Of a DNA stretch of 64,000 bases, positions 17,979-25,994 are shown in pieces. The notes under the pieces are model-generated. The model ran no database searches, was not told the DNA's origin, and was given only the letters and a program-made list of their open reading frames with translations. Source of the DNA: Flavobacteriaceae bacterium PS02338 (GTDB lineage Bacteria; Bacteroidota; Bacteroidia; Sphingobacteriales; Sphingobacteriaceae). The DNA is taken from the NCBI GenBank assembly GCA_029959615.1, contig JASCOD010000002.1, forward strand, positions 496,001 to 560,000. Reading direction: 5' to 3'. Position 1 is the first letter of the stretch; every line of letters begins with the position of its first letter. A program made the translations under genes and the position numbers.

Positions 17979-18749
17979 ATGGGCAACTTTACCGAGTACC
18001 TTAAAACCAAGTCATTCAGAAAAAACATTATAGCTGCGATTTGTACTTTTATCGGTCTATTATTAATCGCTTTCTTCAGCTTGCGTTTTTACACCAAACA
18101 TGGCGATGGTTTAAATGTACCCAACCTGAGAGGGCTTAAAATTGAAGATGCCATTAGTAAATTAGAGGGGCTTGGCTTACGTTACGAGATTGATTCTGTA
18201 TATATCCAAGATCAGCCTCCAGGTATTGTTACCGACCAAGATCCAGATCCAGAGACTTTTGTGAAGGATAACAGGACGGTCTACCTTACGATAAATACCA
18301 ATCAGGCTCCTAATGTGAGGTTTCCCGATATTGAGGCCAAATCGTTACGAGAAGCTAAATCAATTATCGAAAGCTATGGTTTGAAGCTCGGTGATACCAC
18401 CTACAAGCCAGATGTGGCTAAAGATGTGGTGTTAGAAGCACTATTCGGAGGTCAGCCTATCAGATCAGGTGAAAGCCTGCCAAAAGGCTCTAGAATTAAT
18501 TTCGTGCTGGGTGATGGTCGTGGTAGCGAAGAGGTTGAACTACCAAATTTAACTGGCCTAACCATTGATGAAGCCAGATTCTCTTTGAAAGGTGCAATGC
18601 TAACTATAGGTACAATTACTTACCAAGGCAGTATAACTGATACAGCAAATGCGGTTATCATCAATCAATTTCCTTTAGCAACTGATAGTGTTACTAAAGT
18701 ACGTATAGGTACCCCAATTAATTTAACGCTTGCCAATAAACAACCATAA
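17979..18749 (+). CDS. PASTA-domain membrane-anchored protein
   Basis: A 256-residue protein with a short cytoplasmic N-terminus, one membrane segment (about residues 17-38) and three PASTA repeats, starting near LNVPNLRGLKIEDA, VRFPDIEAKSLREA and VELPNLTGLTIDEA. PASTA domains bind muropeptides or beta-lactams in kinases and penicillin-binding proteins. Here no kinase or transpeptidase is fused. It lies 5 bases upstream of mltG, so the two are probably co-expressed and may cooperate on peptidoglycan. Confidence 0.9.
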   Translation: MGNFTEYLKTKSFRKNIIAAICTFIGLLLIAFFSLRFYTKHGDGLNVPNLRGLKIEDAISKLEGLGLRYEIDSVYIQDQPPGIVTDQDPDPETFVKDNRTVYLTINTNQAPNVRFPDIEAKSLREAKSIIESYGLKLGDTTYKPDVAKDVVLEALFGGQPIRSGESLPKGSRINFVLGDGRGSEEVELPNLTGLTIDEARFSLKGAMLTIGTITYQGSITDTANAVIINQFPLATDSVTKVRIGTPINLTLANKQP

Positions 18750-18754
18750 CATCC

Positions 18755-19804
18755 ATGAGCACAAGCCAAAACAATAAGAAAAATTTTAAAATTGCCGCTA
18801 TTATTTTAGCTATACTATTAGCTGTTGGCGGATATTTTAGTTTGAAATTTTATAATACCTATTTTGCTGCAAACGTAACAGCGAAAGAAAAATATTTGTA
18901 CGTTAAAACTGGTTATGTATTCGAAGATCTAGTAACCGACCTTCGTTATAAGGAGATATTAAATGATATAGGTACCTTTTGGCAGGCAGCAGAAAAAATG
19001 AACTTGCAAGGGCCTTTAAAGCCAGGTAAATACCGTTTAAAGGAAGGCATGAATAATCGCACGTTGATTAATATGCTTAAAGCCGGTAATCAAGAAGCGG
19101 TGAAAGTAAAATTTCAAAATATCAGAAAAATTGATGGACTAGCAAGTTTACTTGCTAAGAATTTAGAACCAGATTCGTTGGCTTTTATCAGTTTGTTAGA
19201 CTCCGCCGCTTTTGTAAAGCAATATGGTTTTACTACCGAAACGGTTTATACCATGTTCATCCCTAATACCTATGAAATGTATTGGAGTATTTCTAGAGAA
19301 GAGTTCTTCAAAAAAATGAATGCAGAATATTTGAAGTTCTGGAACAACGAACGCAGACAAAAAGCTAGCACATTGGGGTTAGATCCGATTAAAGTAACCA
19401 TTTTGGCGTCTATTGTAGATGCTGAAGCTTTATACGATAAAGAAATGCCAACTATTGCAGGTCTTTATTTTAACCGCTTGAAAAGAGGAATTTTATTGCA
19501 AGCAGACCCTACCGTTATTTTTGCTAATAATGATTTTACAGTAAAACGTGTAACTGGAGCGCTATTGAGTGTAGATTCTAGATATAACACCTATAAGTAC
19601 GCTGGTTTGCCTCCAGGACCAATTAATATGCCAAGCATTAATGCAATTGATGCTGTTTTAAATAAGGAAGATAATAACTACTTATATATGTGTGCTAAAG
19701 AAGATTTTTCTGGCTACCATAACTTTGCTGCAACCGTAGAAGAGCATAACATTAATGCCAAGAAATACAGAGAAGCCTTAAATAAGAGAAATATATTTAG
19801 ATAA
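18755..19804 (+). CDS. mltG: Endolytic murein transglycosylase MltG
   Basis: A 349-residue YceG-like protein with an N-terminal membrane anchor (about residues 10-30), a LysM-like region, and the catalytic core ASIVDAEA...FNRLKRGILLQADPTVIFA. The Glu that aligns with the invariant second Glu of the family's ASI-x-x-x-E block is kept. GLPPGPINMPS near the C-terminus is also typical. It cleaves nascent glycan strands and limits their length. Its stop overlaps the following thioesterase start by one base (TAATG). Confidence 0.93.
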   Translation: MSTSQNNKKNFKIAAIILAILLAVGGYFSLKFYNTYFAANVTAKEKYLYVKTGYVFEDLVTDLRYKEILNDIGTFWQAAEKMNLQGPLKPGKYRLKEGMNNRTLINMLKAGNQEAVKVKFQNIRKIDGLASLLAKNLEPDSLAFISLLDSAAFVKQYGFTTETVYTMFIPNTYEMYWSISREEFFKKMNAEYLKFWNNERRQKASTLGLDPIKVTILASIVDAEALYDKEMPTIAGLYFNRLKRGILLQADPTVIFANNDFTVKRVTGALLSVDSRYNTYKYAGLPPGPINMPSINAIDAVLNKEDNNYLYMCAKEDFSGYHNFAATVEEHNINAKKYREALNKRNIFR

Positions 19805-20211
19805 TGTTTACCTACGAAACACAAGTTAAAGTTAGATACGCAGAAACAGATCAAATGGGTGTAGTGTATCATGGTAATTATGCCCAGTATTATGAAATAG
19901 CACGCACAGAATGCTTTGAGGCTTGCTCTGGTATGACTTATGCTTCTATGGAAGAGGATGGTGTAATGTTGCCTATATTGGAATTACAATCTAAGTACTT
20001 AAAACCTGCTTTGTATAATCAGGTATTAACCATCAAATCTATTGTAAAAGAATTACCAACTGTACGTTTACATGTAGAATACGAAATTTACAATGAAGCG
20101 AAGGAATTGATCAATATTGGTAAAACAACCTTGGTTTTTGTAGACAAGGAAACACGTAGGCCATGTCATCCTCCAGAGAATTTCATGAAAAACGTGAGAC
20201 AGTACTTTTAA
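19804..20211 (+). CDS. YbgC-like acyl-CoA thioesterase, hotdog fold
   Basis: A 135-residue hotdog thioesterase with the YbgC/FadM signature VRYAETDQMGVVYHGNYAQYYE, containing the Asp-x-x-Gly-x-V-x-H arrangement. It hydrolyses acyl-CoA. It overlaps mltG by one base, hence coupled to a cell-wall operon. A long palindrome follows its stop. Confidence 0.9.
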   Translation: MFTYETQVKVRYAETDQMGVVYHGNYAQYYEIARTECFEACSGMTYASMEEDGVMLPILELQSKYLKPALYNQVLTIKSIVKELPTVRLHVEYEIYNEAKELINIGKTTLVFVDKETRRPCHPPENFMKNVRQYF

Positions 20212-20327
20212 TTTACGATTTTAGAAGTACGATTTTAGAATGAACTTGTAGAGTTGCAAAGTGCGTCCTACAATTAAAGAAGTCAATCAGTATAACAATC
20301 GTAATTCGTAAATCTAAAATCGTAAAT
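20211..20327. repeat. Long inverted repeat, 15-bp arms
   Basis: ATTTACGATTTTAGA (20211-20225) and its exact complement TCTAAAATCGTAAAT (20313-20327) bracket 87 bases between the YbgC-like and BrkB genes. Half copies of the same text recur at about 12909-12922 and 61496-61519, so this is a dispersed repeat. Confidence 0.75.
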
Positions 20328-20334
20328 ACACCTA

Positions 20335-21318
20335 ATGAAGTGGCTACACAGACATCTTTTAAAATTTAAGCCCTACTCAATGTTAATTGAGTGGACTAAA
20401 ATTTGCGTATTGCCAGGATTTAGTCCCTTGCCTTTATATACTGTTGCTACTTTTTTCTTTCGTGAAGTTGGAAAAGAAGCTTTGGTGAATAAAGCTTCTT
20501 CCCTAGCCTACAATTTTATGTTGGCTATTTTCCCTGGAATCATATTCTTGTTCACTTTAATACCTTATATCCCAAAACGTATTGGCTTTCAAGAAGGATT
20601 AATGTCTCTGTTGGCTTTGGTATTGCCTACAAATGCTTTTGTTGCTTTTGAAGCTACCATAGACGATATCGTGAATATTCAAAATGGAAGTTTGTTATCC
20701 ATCGGTTTCTTTTTGTCCTTGTTTTTCGCTACTAATGGTGTACATAACCTAATGATCGCCTTTAACAAGTCGTCATTAATAGTAGAGACTAGAAGTCTGC
20801 TTAAAAGAAGGCTTGTGGCATTGATTTTAACTATGGTGCTGGTTTTGTCAATGATTCTGTGCATTGCAGCTATGACACTTGGCGTAATTACCATCAACTA
20901 TTTAAAAAAGGAAATAAACTACGACGGAAATCTCACTATTTATGTCATTCAGTTTACACAATGGGCACTTTTAGGGGTTTTGTATTTCATTAATGTATCT
21001 ATCCTCTATCGTTATGGGCCCGCACATGCTAAGAAATGGAAGTTCTTTTCTGCTGGTTCTTGGTTGGCTACTATCTTGGCGTTCTTAACTATTTGGGGAT
21101 TTTCCTTCTATATCAATAATTTTAGTGCTTACAACAAACTTTACGGCTCTATAGGTACATTAATGGTTATTATGATTTGGCTATATCTAAATTCATTGAT
21201 TTTATTGATTGGCTTTGAGTTGAATGCTAGTGTCGATTTATCAAAAAGAAGTGTGAAAATTATTAGGCCTAAATTTAATCTGTTCAAAAGTAGCAGCGCT
21301 AACACTCCAAAGAAATAA
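20335..21318 (+). CDS. YihY/BrkB family membrane protein
   Basis: A 327-residue integral membrane protein with about six transmembrane segments. It has the family's N-terminal KEALVNKASSLAYNFMLAIFPGIIFLF block and the GSIGTLMVIMIWLYLNSLILLIGFELNA block. The family was once misnamed ribonuclease BN; the biochemical role is still unclear. Monocistronic between a palindrome and the tRNA-Ser pair. Confidence 0.9.
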   Translation: MKWLHRHLLKFKPYSMLIEWTKICVLPGFSPLPLYTVATFFFREVGKEALVNKASSLAYNFMLAIFPGIIFLFTLIPYIPKRIGFQEGLMSLLALVLPTNAFVAFEATIDDIVNIQNGSLLSIGFFLSLFFATNGVHNLMIAFNKSSLIVETRSLLKRRLVALILTMVLVLSMILCIAAMTLGVITINYLKKEINYDGNLTIYVIQFTQWALLGVLYFINVSILYRYGPAHAKKWKFFSAGSWLATILAFLTIWGFSFYINNFSAYNKLYGSIGTLMVIMIWLYLNSLILLIGFELNASVDLSKRSVKIIRPKFNLFKSSSANTPKK

Positions 21319-21486
21319 TACTTACAGCGTTTCAATAAATCCGAACTAGCTGTCTATTGCTATCACTTTCTCCCCAAATTTTATCGAAACAAGTCGGTAT
21401 TACGGTGGAATATGAAGCTGTATGATATTTTTTTTGTCTGATAACGAAGCCCTTAAAGTAAAGTTTCCGAAATACTCTTTCTTTAG

Positions 21487-21517
21487 TTTGTGGAATTAAT
21501 CAGAGTTTGTACTTTTG
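21487..21517 (+). promoter_or_regulatory. Promoter of first tRNA-Ser
   Basis: TTTG (21487-21490), a 19-base spacer and TACTTTTG (21510-21517), ending 4 bases before the tRNA. An exact counterpart precedes the second copy. Confidence 0.7.
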
Positions 21518-21521
21518 CAGC

Positions 21522-21606
21522 GGAGAGCTGGCAGAGTGGTCGAATGCGGCAGTCTTGAAAACTGTTGACTGTAACAGGTCCGGGGGTTCGAATCCCTCGC
21601 TCTCCG
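21522..21606 (+). tRNA. tRNA-Ser(TGA), copy 1
   Basis: An 85-base tRNA with acceptor arms GGAGAGC (5') and GCTCTCC (3') plus discriminator G, a long variable arm as in class II tRNAs, a GGTTCGAATCC T-arm, and anticodon loop CTTGAAA with anticodon TGA at 21556-21558. CCA is not encoded. It is identical in sequence to the copy at 21885-21969. Confidence 0.97.
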
Positions 21607-21610
21607 CATC

Positions 21611-21645
21611 AAAAAAAGTGATTTCGTTTCGAGGTCACTTTTTTT
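21611..21645 (+). terminator. Terminator after tRNA-Ser copy 1
   Basis: A perfect 11-bp inverted repeat, seven A plus GTGA (21611-21621) and TCAC plus seven T (21635-21645), directly after the tRNA. Confidence 0.85.
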
Positions 21646-21670
21646 GTTTTAAGACGTTTTCTATTTGCTG

Positions 21671-21800
21671 CAGATGCACAGATTTTTCAAACTAAATAAT
21701 CTAGTTTGCACTTTGCTCGCTTTTCTTAAATATTGGTAATTCTTCAATATTGTATTTAACGTCAAATCAAATTTTAAAATAGATTTAATCTGTGTATCTG
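21671..21800. repeat. Degenerate dispersed palindrome between the tRNA copies
   Basis: CAGATGCACAGAT (21671-21683) and ATCTGTGTATCTG (21788-21800) are nearly complementary arms of the TAGCCACAGATGCACAGAT family, with a 104-base centre. It separates the duplicated tRNA-Ser genes. Confidence 0.6.
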
Positions 21801-21849
21801 TAGCTTACATTAGTCTGTTTAAATTTATTTAACATTTTTTTAATCAAAG

Positions 21850-21880
21850 TTTGCAGAATTGATTAGAGTTTGTACTTTTG
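21850..21880 (+). promoter_or_regulatory. Promoter of second tRNA-Ser
   Basis: TTTG (21850-21853), a 19-base spacer and TACTTTTG (21873-21880), same layout as for copy 1. The intervening text (AATT, then AGAGTTTG) is also shared, so the duplication includes the promoter. Confidence 0.7.
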
Positions 21881-21884
21881 CGGC

Positions 21885-21969
21885 GGAGAGCTGGCAGAGT
21901 GGTCGAATGCGGCAGTCTTGAAAACTGTTGACTGTAACAGGTCCGGGGGTTCGAATCCCTCGCTCTCCG
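21885..21969 (+). tRNA. tRNA-Ser(TGA), copy 2
   Basis: Base-for-base the same 85-base tRNA as copy 1, anticodon TGA at 21919-21921, with no encoded CCA. It follows its own promoter and has a different terminator. Confidence 0.97.
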
Positions 21970-21990
21970 CTGGTAAATAACAAACAAAAC

Positions 21991-22021
21991 AAGCCCTTAA
22001 ATAACTTAATGGGCTTTTTTT
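21991..22021 (+). terminator. Terminator after tRNA-Ser copy 2
   Basis: AAGCCC (21991-21996) pairs with GGGCTT (22011-22016), with TTAA pairing inside the loop, followed by a T-tract. Confidence 0.85.
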
Positions 22022-22105
22022 GTGGATTTTTGTTTTCATTTAGACTTGAGTATTGAGATCTAGTGCTGATCTTTAACTTTCAACTGTCAACCTGTAATTT
22101 TATCA

Positions 22106-22666
22106 ATGGCTAGAAAAAAGGTTAGAACCTTTATTATCCTTCTTACATTAATTATCCAGTTGTTATTTCTGTGCGCTATTTTCATTGAAAAACTTCAAAG
22201 TAGCTATACTCCTTTCATTATAATTTTTCTTTGTTTGCTGGTGCTCGTTTCTTACATTAAAGCTCCTATACATCATCGAACCAATTTATATGAACATATA
22301 TTGATTGTACTTTGGATCCCTGCGGGTGCACTAACGTGTTATTTCTTAAACCACGGTTATCATTTAGGTCCTGTGATTTCTGCAGGTATTGTAGGTACTG
22401 TTGCCTCTTTTATCCCATTGTTAAATAAGCAATCTACCTATTTAAAACAATTGCCTGCAACCTTTTATTGTGGTGCTTTTATTGGTATGACTAGCTTATC
22501 AATTGCTTCGTCGGTATATTTTGTACTGGCTGCTTCTTTCTTTGCTGGCGTACTTTTACTGGTTTCTAAAAGTTTATTTAATGGTCTAGGAGGAAAACTA
22601 GGTACAGTTGCTTTTACTGCCGTTACAATTACGTCATTCATTTTCTTTTTAATTTTTAAAAAATGA
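22106..22666 (+). CDS. Membrane protein, first of a tandem homologous pair
   Basis: A 186-residue, very hydrophobic protein with about six predicted membrane segments. No family recognised. Its second half (YCGAFIGMTS, then SLFNGLGGKLGTVAF) closely parallels the downstream protein (GGSFIGMVS, SSFFNGYGGALGASAG), so the two genes look like an ancient duplication. They overlap by 4 bases (ATGA), implying coupled translation and probably a hetero-oligomer. Function unknown. Confidence 0.75.
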   Translation: MARKKVRTFIILLTLIIQLLFLCAIFIEKLQSSYTPFIIIFLCLLVLVSYIKAPIHHRTNLYEHILIVLWIPAGALTCYFLNHGYHLGPVISAGIVGTVASFIPLLNKQSTYLKQLPATFYCGAFIGMTSLSIASSVYFVLAASFFAGVLLLVSKSLFNGLGGKLGTVAFTAVTITSFIFFLIFKK

Positions 22667-23109
22667 CATCACTTATAATAGTTCTCACTTCGATAATAGC
22701 GGCAATGTTGACATTTTATGTAAATCATAAGCTCAAGCAAGGTCCAGTAAGGTCATCAGCTCTGTTATCTCTTCTGGTTGCCTTGTCATTTTATTTTTTT
22801 CCGAATTTGGTAGATGCTGAGTTAGCAAAAAACATTCCTGTAGCTTTTATTGGTGGTTCTTTTATCGGTATGGTATCTAAGAAAATTGTAGATAGCTACT
22901 TCAAATTGGCCATATCAGGTTTGGTTTTTGCCGTTATATATCTCAATACTAGCAGTTTTTTTAATGGATATGGAGGTGCCTTGGGTGCATCGGCAGGTAT
23001 TTCGCTGTTGTCTGTTTTAAGCCTTCCCTTTTTTACACCTAAGAAACATCATTTGACTAATGGGGTTTTGCAGCTGCGAAAAATCATTTTCAAAAGGAAC
23101 AGAGATTGA
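22663..23109 (+). CDS. Membrane protein, second of a tandem homologous pair
   Basis: A 148-residue hydrophobic protein with about four or five membrane segments. It shares F-x-GG-S/A-FIGM and FNG-x-GG-x-LG motifs with the upstream protein. It lacks that protein's N-terminal segments and ends in a basic tail (KIIFKRNRD). Start ATG overlaps the previous stop. I do not recognise the family; the paired, coupled layout suggests a two-subunit membrane complex, possibly a channel or transporter (speculative). Confidence 0.75.
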   Translation: MTSLIIVLTSIIAAMLTFYVNHKLKQGPVRSSALLSLLVALSFYFFPNLVDAELAKNIPVAFIGGSFIGMVSKKIVDSYFKLAISGLVFAVIYLNTSSFFNGYGGALGASAGISLLSVLSLPFFTPKKHHLTNGVLQLRKIIFKRNRD

Positions 23110-23115
23110 TTTTTT

Positions 23116-23222
23116 ACCACAGATGCACAGATAATTAATTCATGAATTTCATCAACGGTAATAAATTAAAATATCGTATCTCAATTATTAATTTAAATCT
23201 TCAAAAATCTGCGCATCTGTGT
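23116..23222. repeat. Dispersed palindrome, TAGCCACAGATGCACAGAT family
   Basis: ACCACAGATGCACAGAT (23116-23132) and ATCTGCGCATCTGTGT (23207-23222) are near-complementary arms lying just after the membrane protein pair. Confidence 0.75.
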
Positions 23223-23277
23223 CCAAACAATAGCTTTTATGGGCGAAATATAAATTAATTCTTAGTAAATTAGCCAC

Positions 23278-23607
23278 ATGTTTTACGCAAACAAAAAACA
23301 TACTGCGCCCATCAACTCGGCCGAACAAAATGCAAAAATACTGGCAAATGTTAAAGGCTTGCTAGAAAAGAAGCTGATACAGATTAATGGCAATGTTGTT
23401 TCTTTATATCCACAGTTGTGGAAAGATAAAGAGAAAGCTATCAACTGGATTAAATGTCTGTATATCTATTGCAACCTAAAGAATCAAATTAGGCCTAAAG
23501 AGGCACTTTATTTCCAAGATATGACCACTAAACAATCTATTGGCTCGATGATAAACAATGTGCCTAAATTAATCAACTTCGAATTTGTATCTAACCAGGG
23601 AATTTGA
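23278..23607 (+). CDS. Hypothetical protein
   Basis: A 109-residue soluble protein with no family I can name. It is Lys/Asn-rich, has no signal peptide, and holds a probable helical middle (KAINWIKCLYIYCNLKNQ). It is separated from both neighbours, with a TAAATTAG box near 23263 that is one mismatch from the TAnnTTTG promoter box. Its codon usage looks like that of the neighbours. Confidence 0.55.
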   Translation: MFYANKKHTAPINSAEQNAKILANVKGLLEKKLIQINGNVVSLYPQLWKDKEKAINWIKCLYIYCNLKNQIRPKEALYFQDMTTKQSIGSMINNVPKLINFEFVSNQGI

Positions 23608-23640
23608 TTTTAAAATAACTTTTCCCCTTTATAAACTAAC

Positions 23641-23648
23641 TATCTTTG
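23641..23648 (+). promoter_or_regulatory. Candidate -7 box of the ROK kinase operon
   Basis: TATCTTTG matches TAnnTTTG, 28 bases before the ATG at 23676. A properly spaced -33 TTTG was not found. Confidence 0.4.
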
Positions 23649-23675
23649 ATTAGCATATAAATAAAAAAGCCAATT

Positions 23676-24428
23676 ATGTCGGTAAAGAAAATCTCAAAAA
23701 AAGGAAACGTACTCACCATAGATATTGGCGGAACAAATATTAAGGCTTGCATATTGGATGATAATGGTAAAATCATTACAGATTATGTTTCTGAATCCAC
23801 TCCAAAAAATGCCGGACCTGATGAAGTGATTACGACAATTAAAACGTTAACTAGTGATTTAAAAGATTTCGAAAAAATTTCTGTAGGTTTTCCAGGTTAC
23901 GTAAGAGATGGTGTAGTGCAAACAGCTCCCAATTTAGGCGAAAACAAGTGGTTTAATGTAGACTTGGCAGATCAGATTAGTGAGTTGTTCAATAAACCAG
24001 TGAGGTTGGTCAACGATGCCGATTTACAAGGATTAGGCATTGTAAAAGGTAAAGGTTTGGAAATTGTGTTCACTTTAGGAACGGGTTTTGGCACTGCCCT
24101 GCTATTTGACGGAGATTTATTACCCCATTTCGAATTGGCACATTTGCCTATTACCAAAGGAGAAAGCTACGATGAATACATCGGCAAAAGAGGTTTTGAA
24201 AAAGTGGGTAAAGAAGAATGGAACGAACGATTGAAATATATCATCGAAATATATAAAACGGTTTTTAACTACGATAAGCTATACATTGGTGGAGGAAATT
24301 CTGCCAATATCAATTTTAAGTTAGACCACAATATCAAAATTGTTTCGAACAAAGATGGTATTAAAGGCGGTGCCAAACTATGGAAAATTAAAGAAAGATT
24401 TTTGGTTTGCACTAACTTTCACGATTGA
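23676..24428 (+). CDS. ROK family kinase, polyphosphate-glucokinase-like
   Basis: A 250-residue ROK-type sugar kinase. It has the ATP loop DIGGTNIKACILD, a GFPGYVRDGVVQTAPNL segment, catalytic Asp in LVNDADLQGLG and FTLGTGFGTALLFDG. The short length, the FELAHLPITKGESYDEYIGKR stretch and absence of the zinc-binding Cys cluster of many ROK kinases resemble polyphosphate/ATP glucokinases (PPGK). It would make glucose 6-phosphate. It sits directly before gnd, zwf and pgl and within 6 kb of ppk1 and ppx, which supports a polyphosphate link. ATP-only activity is the alternative. Confidence 0.8.
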   Translation: MSVKKISKKGNVLTIDIGGTNIKACILDDNGKIITDYVSESTPKNAGPDEVITTIKTLTSDLKDFEKISVGFPGYVRDGVVQTAPNLGENKWFNVDLADQISELFNKPVRLVNDADLQGLGIVKGKGLEIVFTLGTGFGTALLFDGDLLPHFELAHLPITKGESYDEYIGKRGFEKVGKEEWNERLKYIIEIYKTVFNYDKLYIGGGNSANINFKLDHNIKIVSNKDGIKGGAKLWKIKERFLVCTNFHD

Positions 24429-24472
24429 CAATAAATCTATTAAATACACCAAGAATAATAAACATCATATAC

Positions 24473-25891
24473 ATGAGCAATACGAATAATACCTACAGTT
24501 TCGGCATGATTGGTTTAGGTACCATGGGCAGAAACCTTCTATTAAATATGGCCGATCACGGTTTTTCGGTTACTGGACATGACAAGAGCGAGAAGATGCT
24601 TGCTTTATTAGAAGAAGAAGGAAAGGCACATAACCTAAAAGGATTTGCCAAGGTAGAAGAATTTATTGATAGTCTAACTTCGCCGAAAACCATTATTTTA
24701 TTGGTGCCAGCTGGTAAAATTGTAGATGACGTAATTAACGAAATCACTCCTTTATTGAGCGAAGGTGATATTATTATCGACAGTGGAAACTCATACTATA
24801 CAGATACGACCAGAAGATCTGAAGAATTGAAAGAAAAAGGCTTCCATTTCTTTGGAATGGGAATTTCTGGTGGCGAGGAAGGTGCTCGTTTCGGACCTAG
24901 CTTAATGCCAGGTGGCGAAAAGGCGGCTTATAGCGTAGTAAAAGATTTATTAGAGGCTGTATCTGCAAAAGTAAATGGCGAACCTTGCGTAGCTTACATT
25001 GGTCCTGGTGCTGCTGGTCACTTTGTTAAAATGACTCACAATGGTATTGAATATGCTATTATGCAATTATTGGCCGAAACCTACGATATCCTTAAAAACG
25101 GGTTAGGTTATAATAACACTCAAATCCAACAAGTATTCGAAAAATGGAATAACGGTCGTTTAAAGTCATTCTTAATGGAAATCACGAAAGATGTATTTCT
25201 ATTTAAAGATGAAAAGACTGGCAACTTATTAGTGGATGAAATCAAAGACCAAGCTAAGTCTAAAGGCACTGGAAAATGGACCTCACAAATTGCGATGGAC
25301 GTAGAAGTTCCTTTAAATACCATTGATGCTTCGGTAGCAGGAAGAAATCTTTCTAAATTGAAGGATTTACGTGTGGAGTTGGAAGGTTCTTTTGGCAAAG
25401 CTGTACAAATTGAAAATAAGGAAGGTTTTGAAGATCAGTTAGAAGAAGCATTCTACTTTGCAATGGCTTCGGCTTATGCACAAGGAATGCACTTGTTATG
25501 GAAAGCATCAGCAGAATATGGTTACGAACTGAACATGGCAGAAATTGCGAAGATTTGGAGAGGTGGCTGTATTATTCGTGCTGAGTTTTTACAGGATATC
25601 TACGAGGCTTATCAAAAACAACCTAGTTTGCAGCACTTATACCAAGACGCATCTATTCAGCAGAAACTTCAAACTGGATTAAAAGATACTAGAAATGTAA
25701 TTGCTTCTGCTATTTCTGCTGGTATTGCGATACCTTGTTATGCAGCTGCTATTACTTATTTCGATACCTTGAAAACTGGTAGAATGCCATCAAACTTAAT
25801 TCAAGCACAACGCGATTATTTTGGAGCACATACATTTGAACGTATTGATAGCGAAGGTGTATTTCACGCAGAGTGGAACAAGTTAAGTTAA
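24473..25891 (+). CDS. gnd: 6-phosphogluconate dehydrogenase, decarboxylating
   Basis: A 472-residue enzyme of typical length, starting at the ATG at 24473. An in-frame TTG at 24425 would add 16 residues that overlap the previous gene and do not resemble the family. Seen: NADP-binding GLGTMG near the N-terminus, GMGISGGEEGARFGPSLMPGG (substrate site) and HNGIEYAIMQL with the catalytic Lys-x-x-His-Asn region. It converts 6-phosphogluconate to ribulose 5-phosphate with NADPH. It is followed by zwf and pgl, completing the oxidative pentose-phosphate branch. Confidence 0.97.
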   Translation: MSNTNNTYSFGMIGLGTMGRNLLLNMADHGFSVTGHDKSEKMLALLEEEGKAHNLKGFAKVEEFIDSLTSPKTIILLVPAGKIVDDVINEITPLLSEGDIIIDSGNSYYTDTTRRSEELKEKGFHFFGMGISGGEEGARFGPSLMPGGEKAAYSVVKDLLEAVSAKVNGEPCVAYIGPGAAGHFVKMTHNGIEYAIMQLLAETYDILKNGLGYNNTQIQQVFEKWNNGRLKSFLMEITKDVFLFKDEKTGNLLVDEIKDQAKSKGTGKWTSQIAMDVEVPLNTIDASVAGRNLSKLKDLRVELEGSFGKAVQIENKEGFEDQLEEAFYFAMASAYAQGMHLLWKASAEYGYELNMAEIAKIWRGGCIIRAEFLQDIYEAYQKQPSLQHLYQDASIQQKLQTGLKDTRNVIASAISAGIAIPCYAAAITYFDTLKTGRMPSNLIQAQRDYFGAHTFERIDSEGVFHAEWNKLS

Positions 25892-25902
25892 AAGTAATGA
25901 TA

Positions 25903-25981
25903 TAACCACCAAGACACTAGGAACACCAAGTCTTTTTGATAATCATAGATATAGCTTTGTGTTCTTAGCGCCTTAGTGGTA
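25903..25981. repeat. Imperfect palindrome between gnd and zwf
   Basis: Arms beginning AACCACCAAGACACTA (left) and ending CGCCTTAGTGGT (right) are imperfectly complementary. The text resembles the ACCACxxAGACAC members at 31402 and 40673. Confidence 0.55.
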
Positions 25982-25994
25982 AGAAAAAATAAAA

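Noticed and set aside
21507..21695. Plus-strand frame across tRNA-Ser copy 1
   Set aside because: It runs through a tRNA and its terminator.
24425..24472. TTG start extending gnd by 16 residues
   Set aside because: Overlaps the ROK gene, is unlike other Gnd N-termini, and a good ATG exists at 24473.
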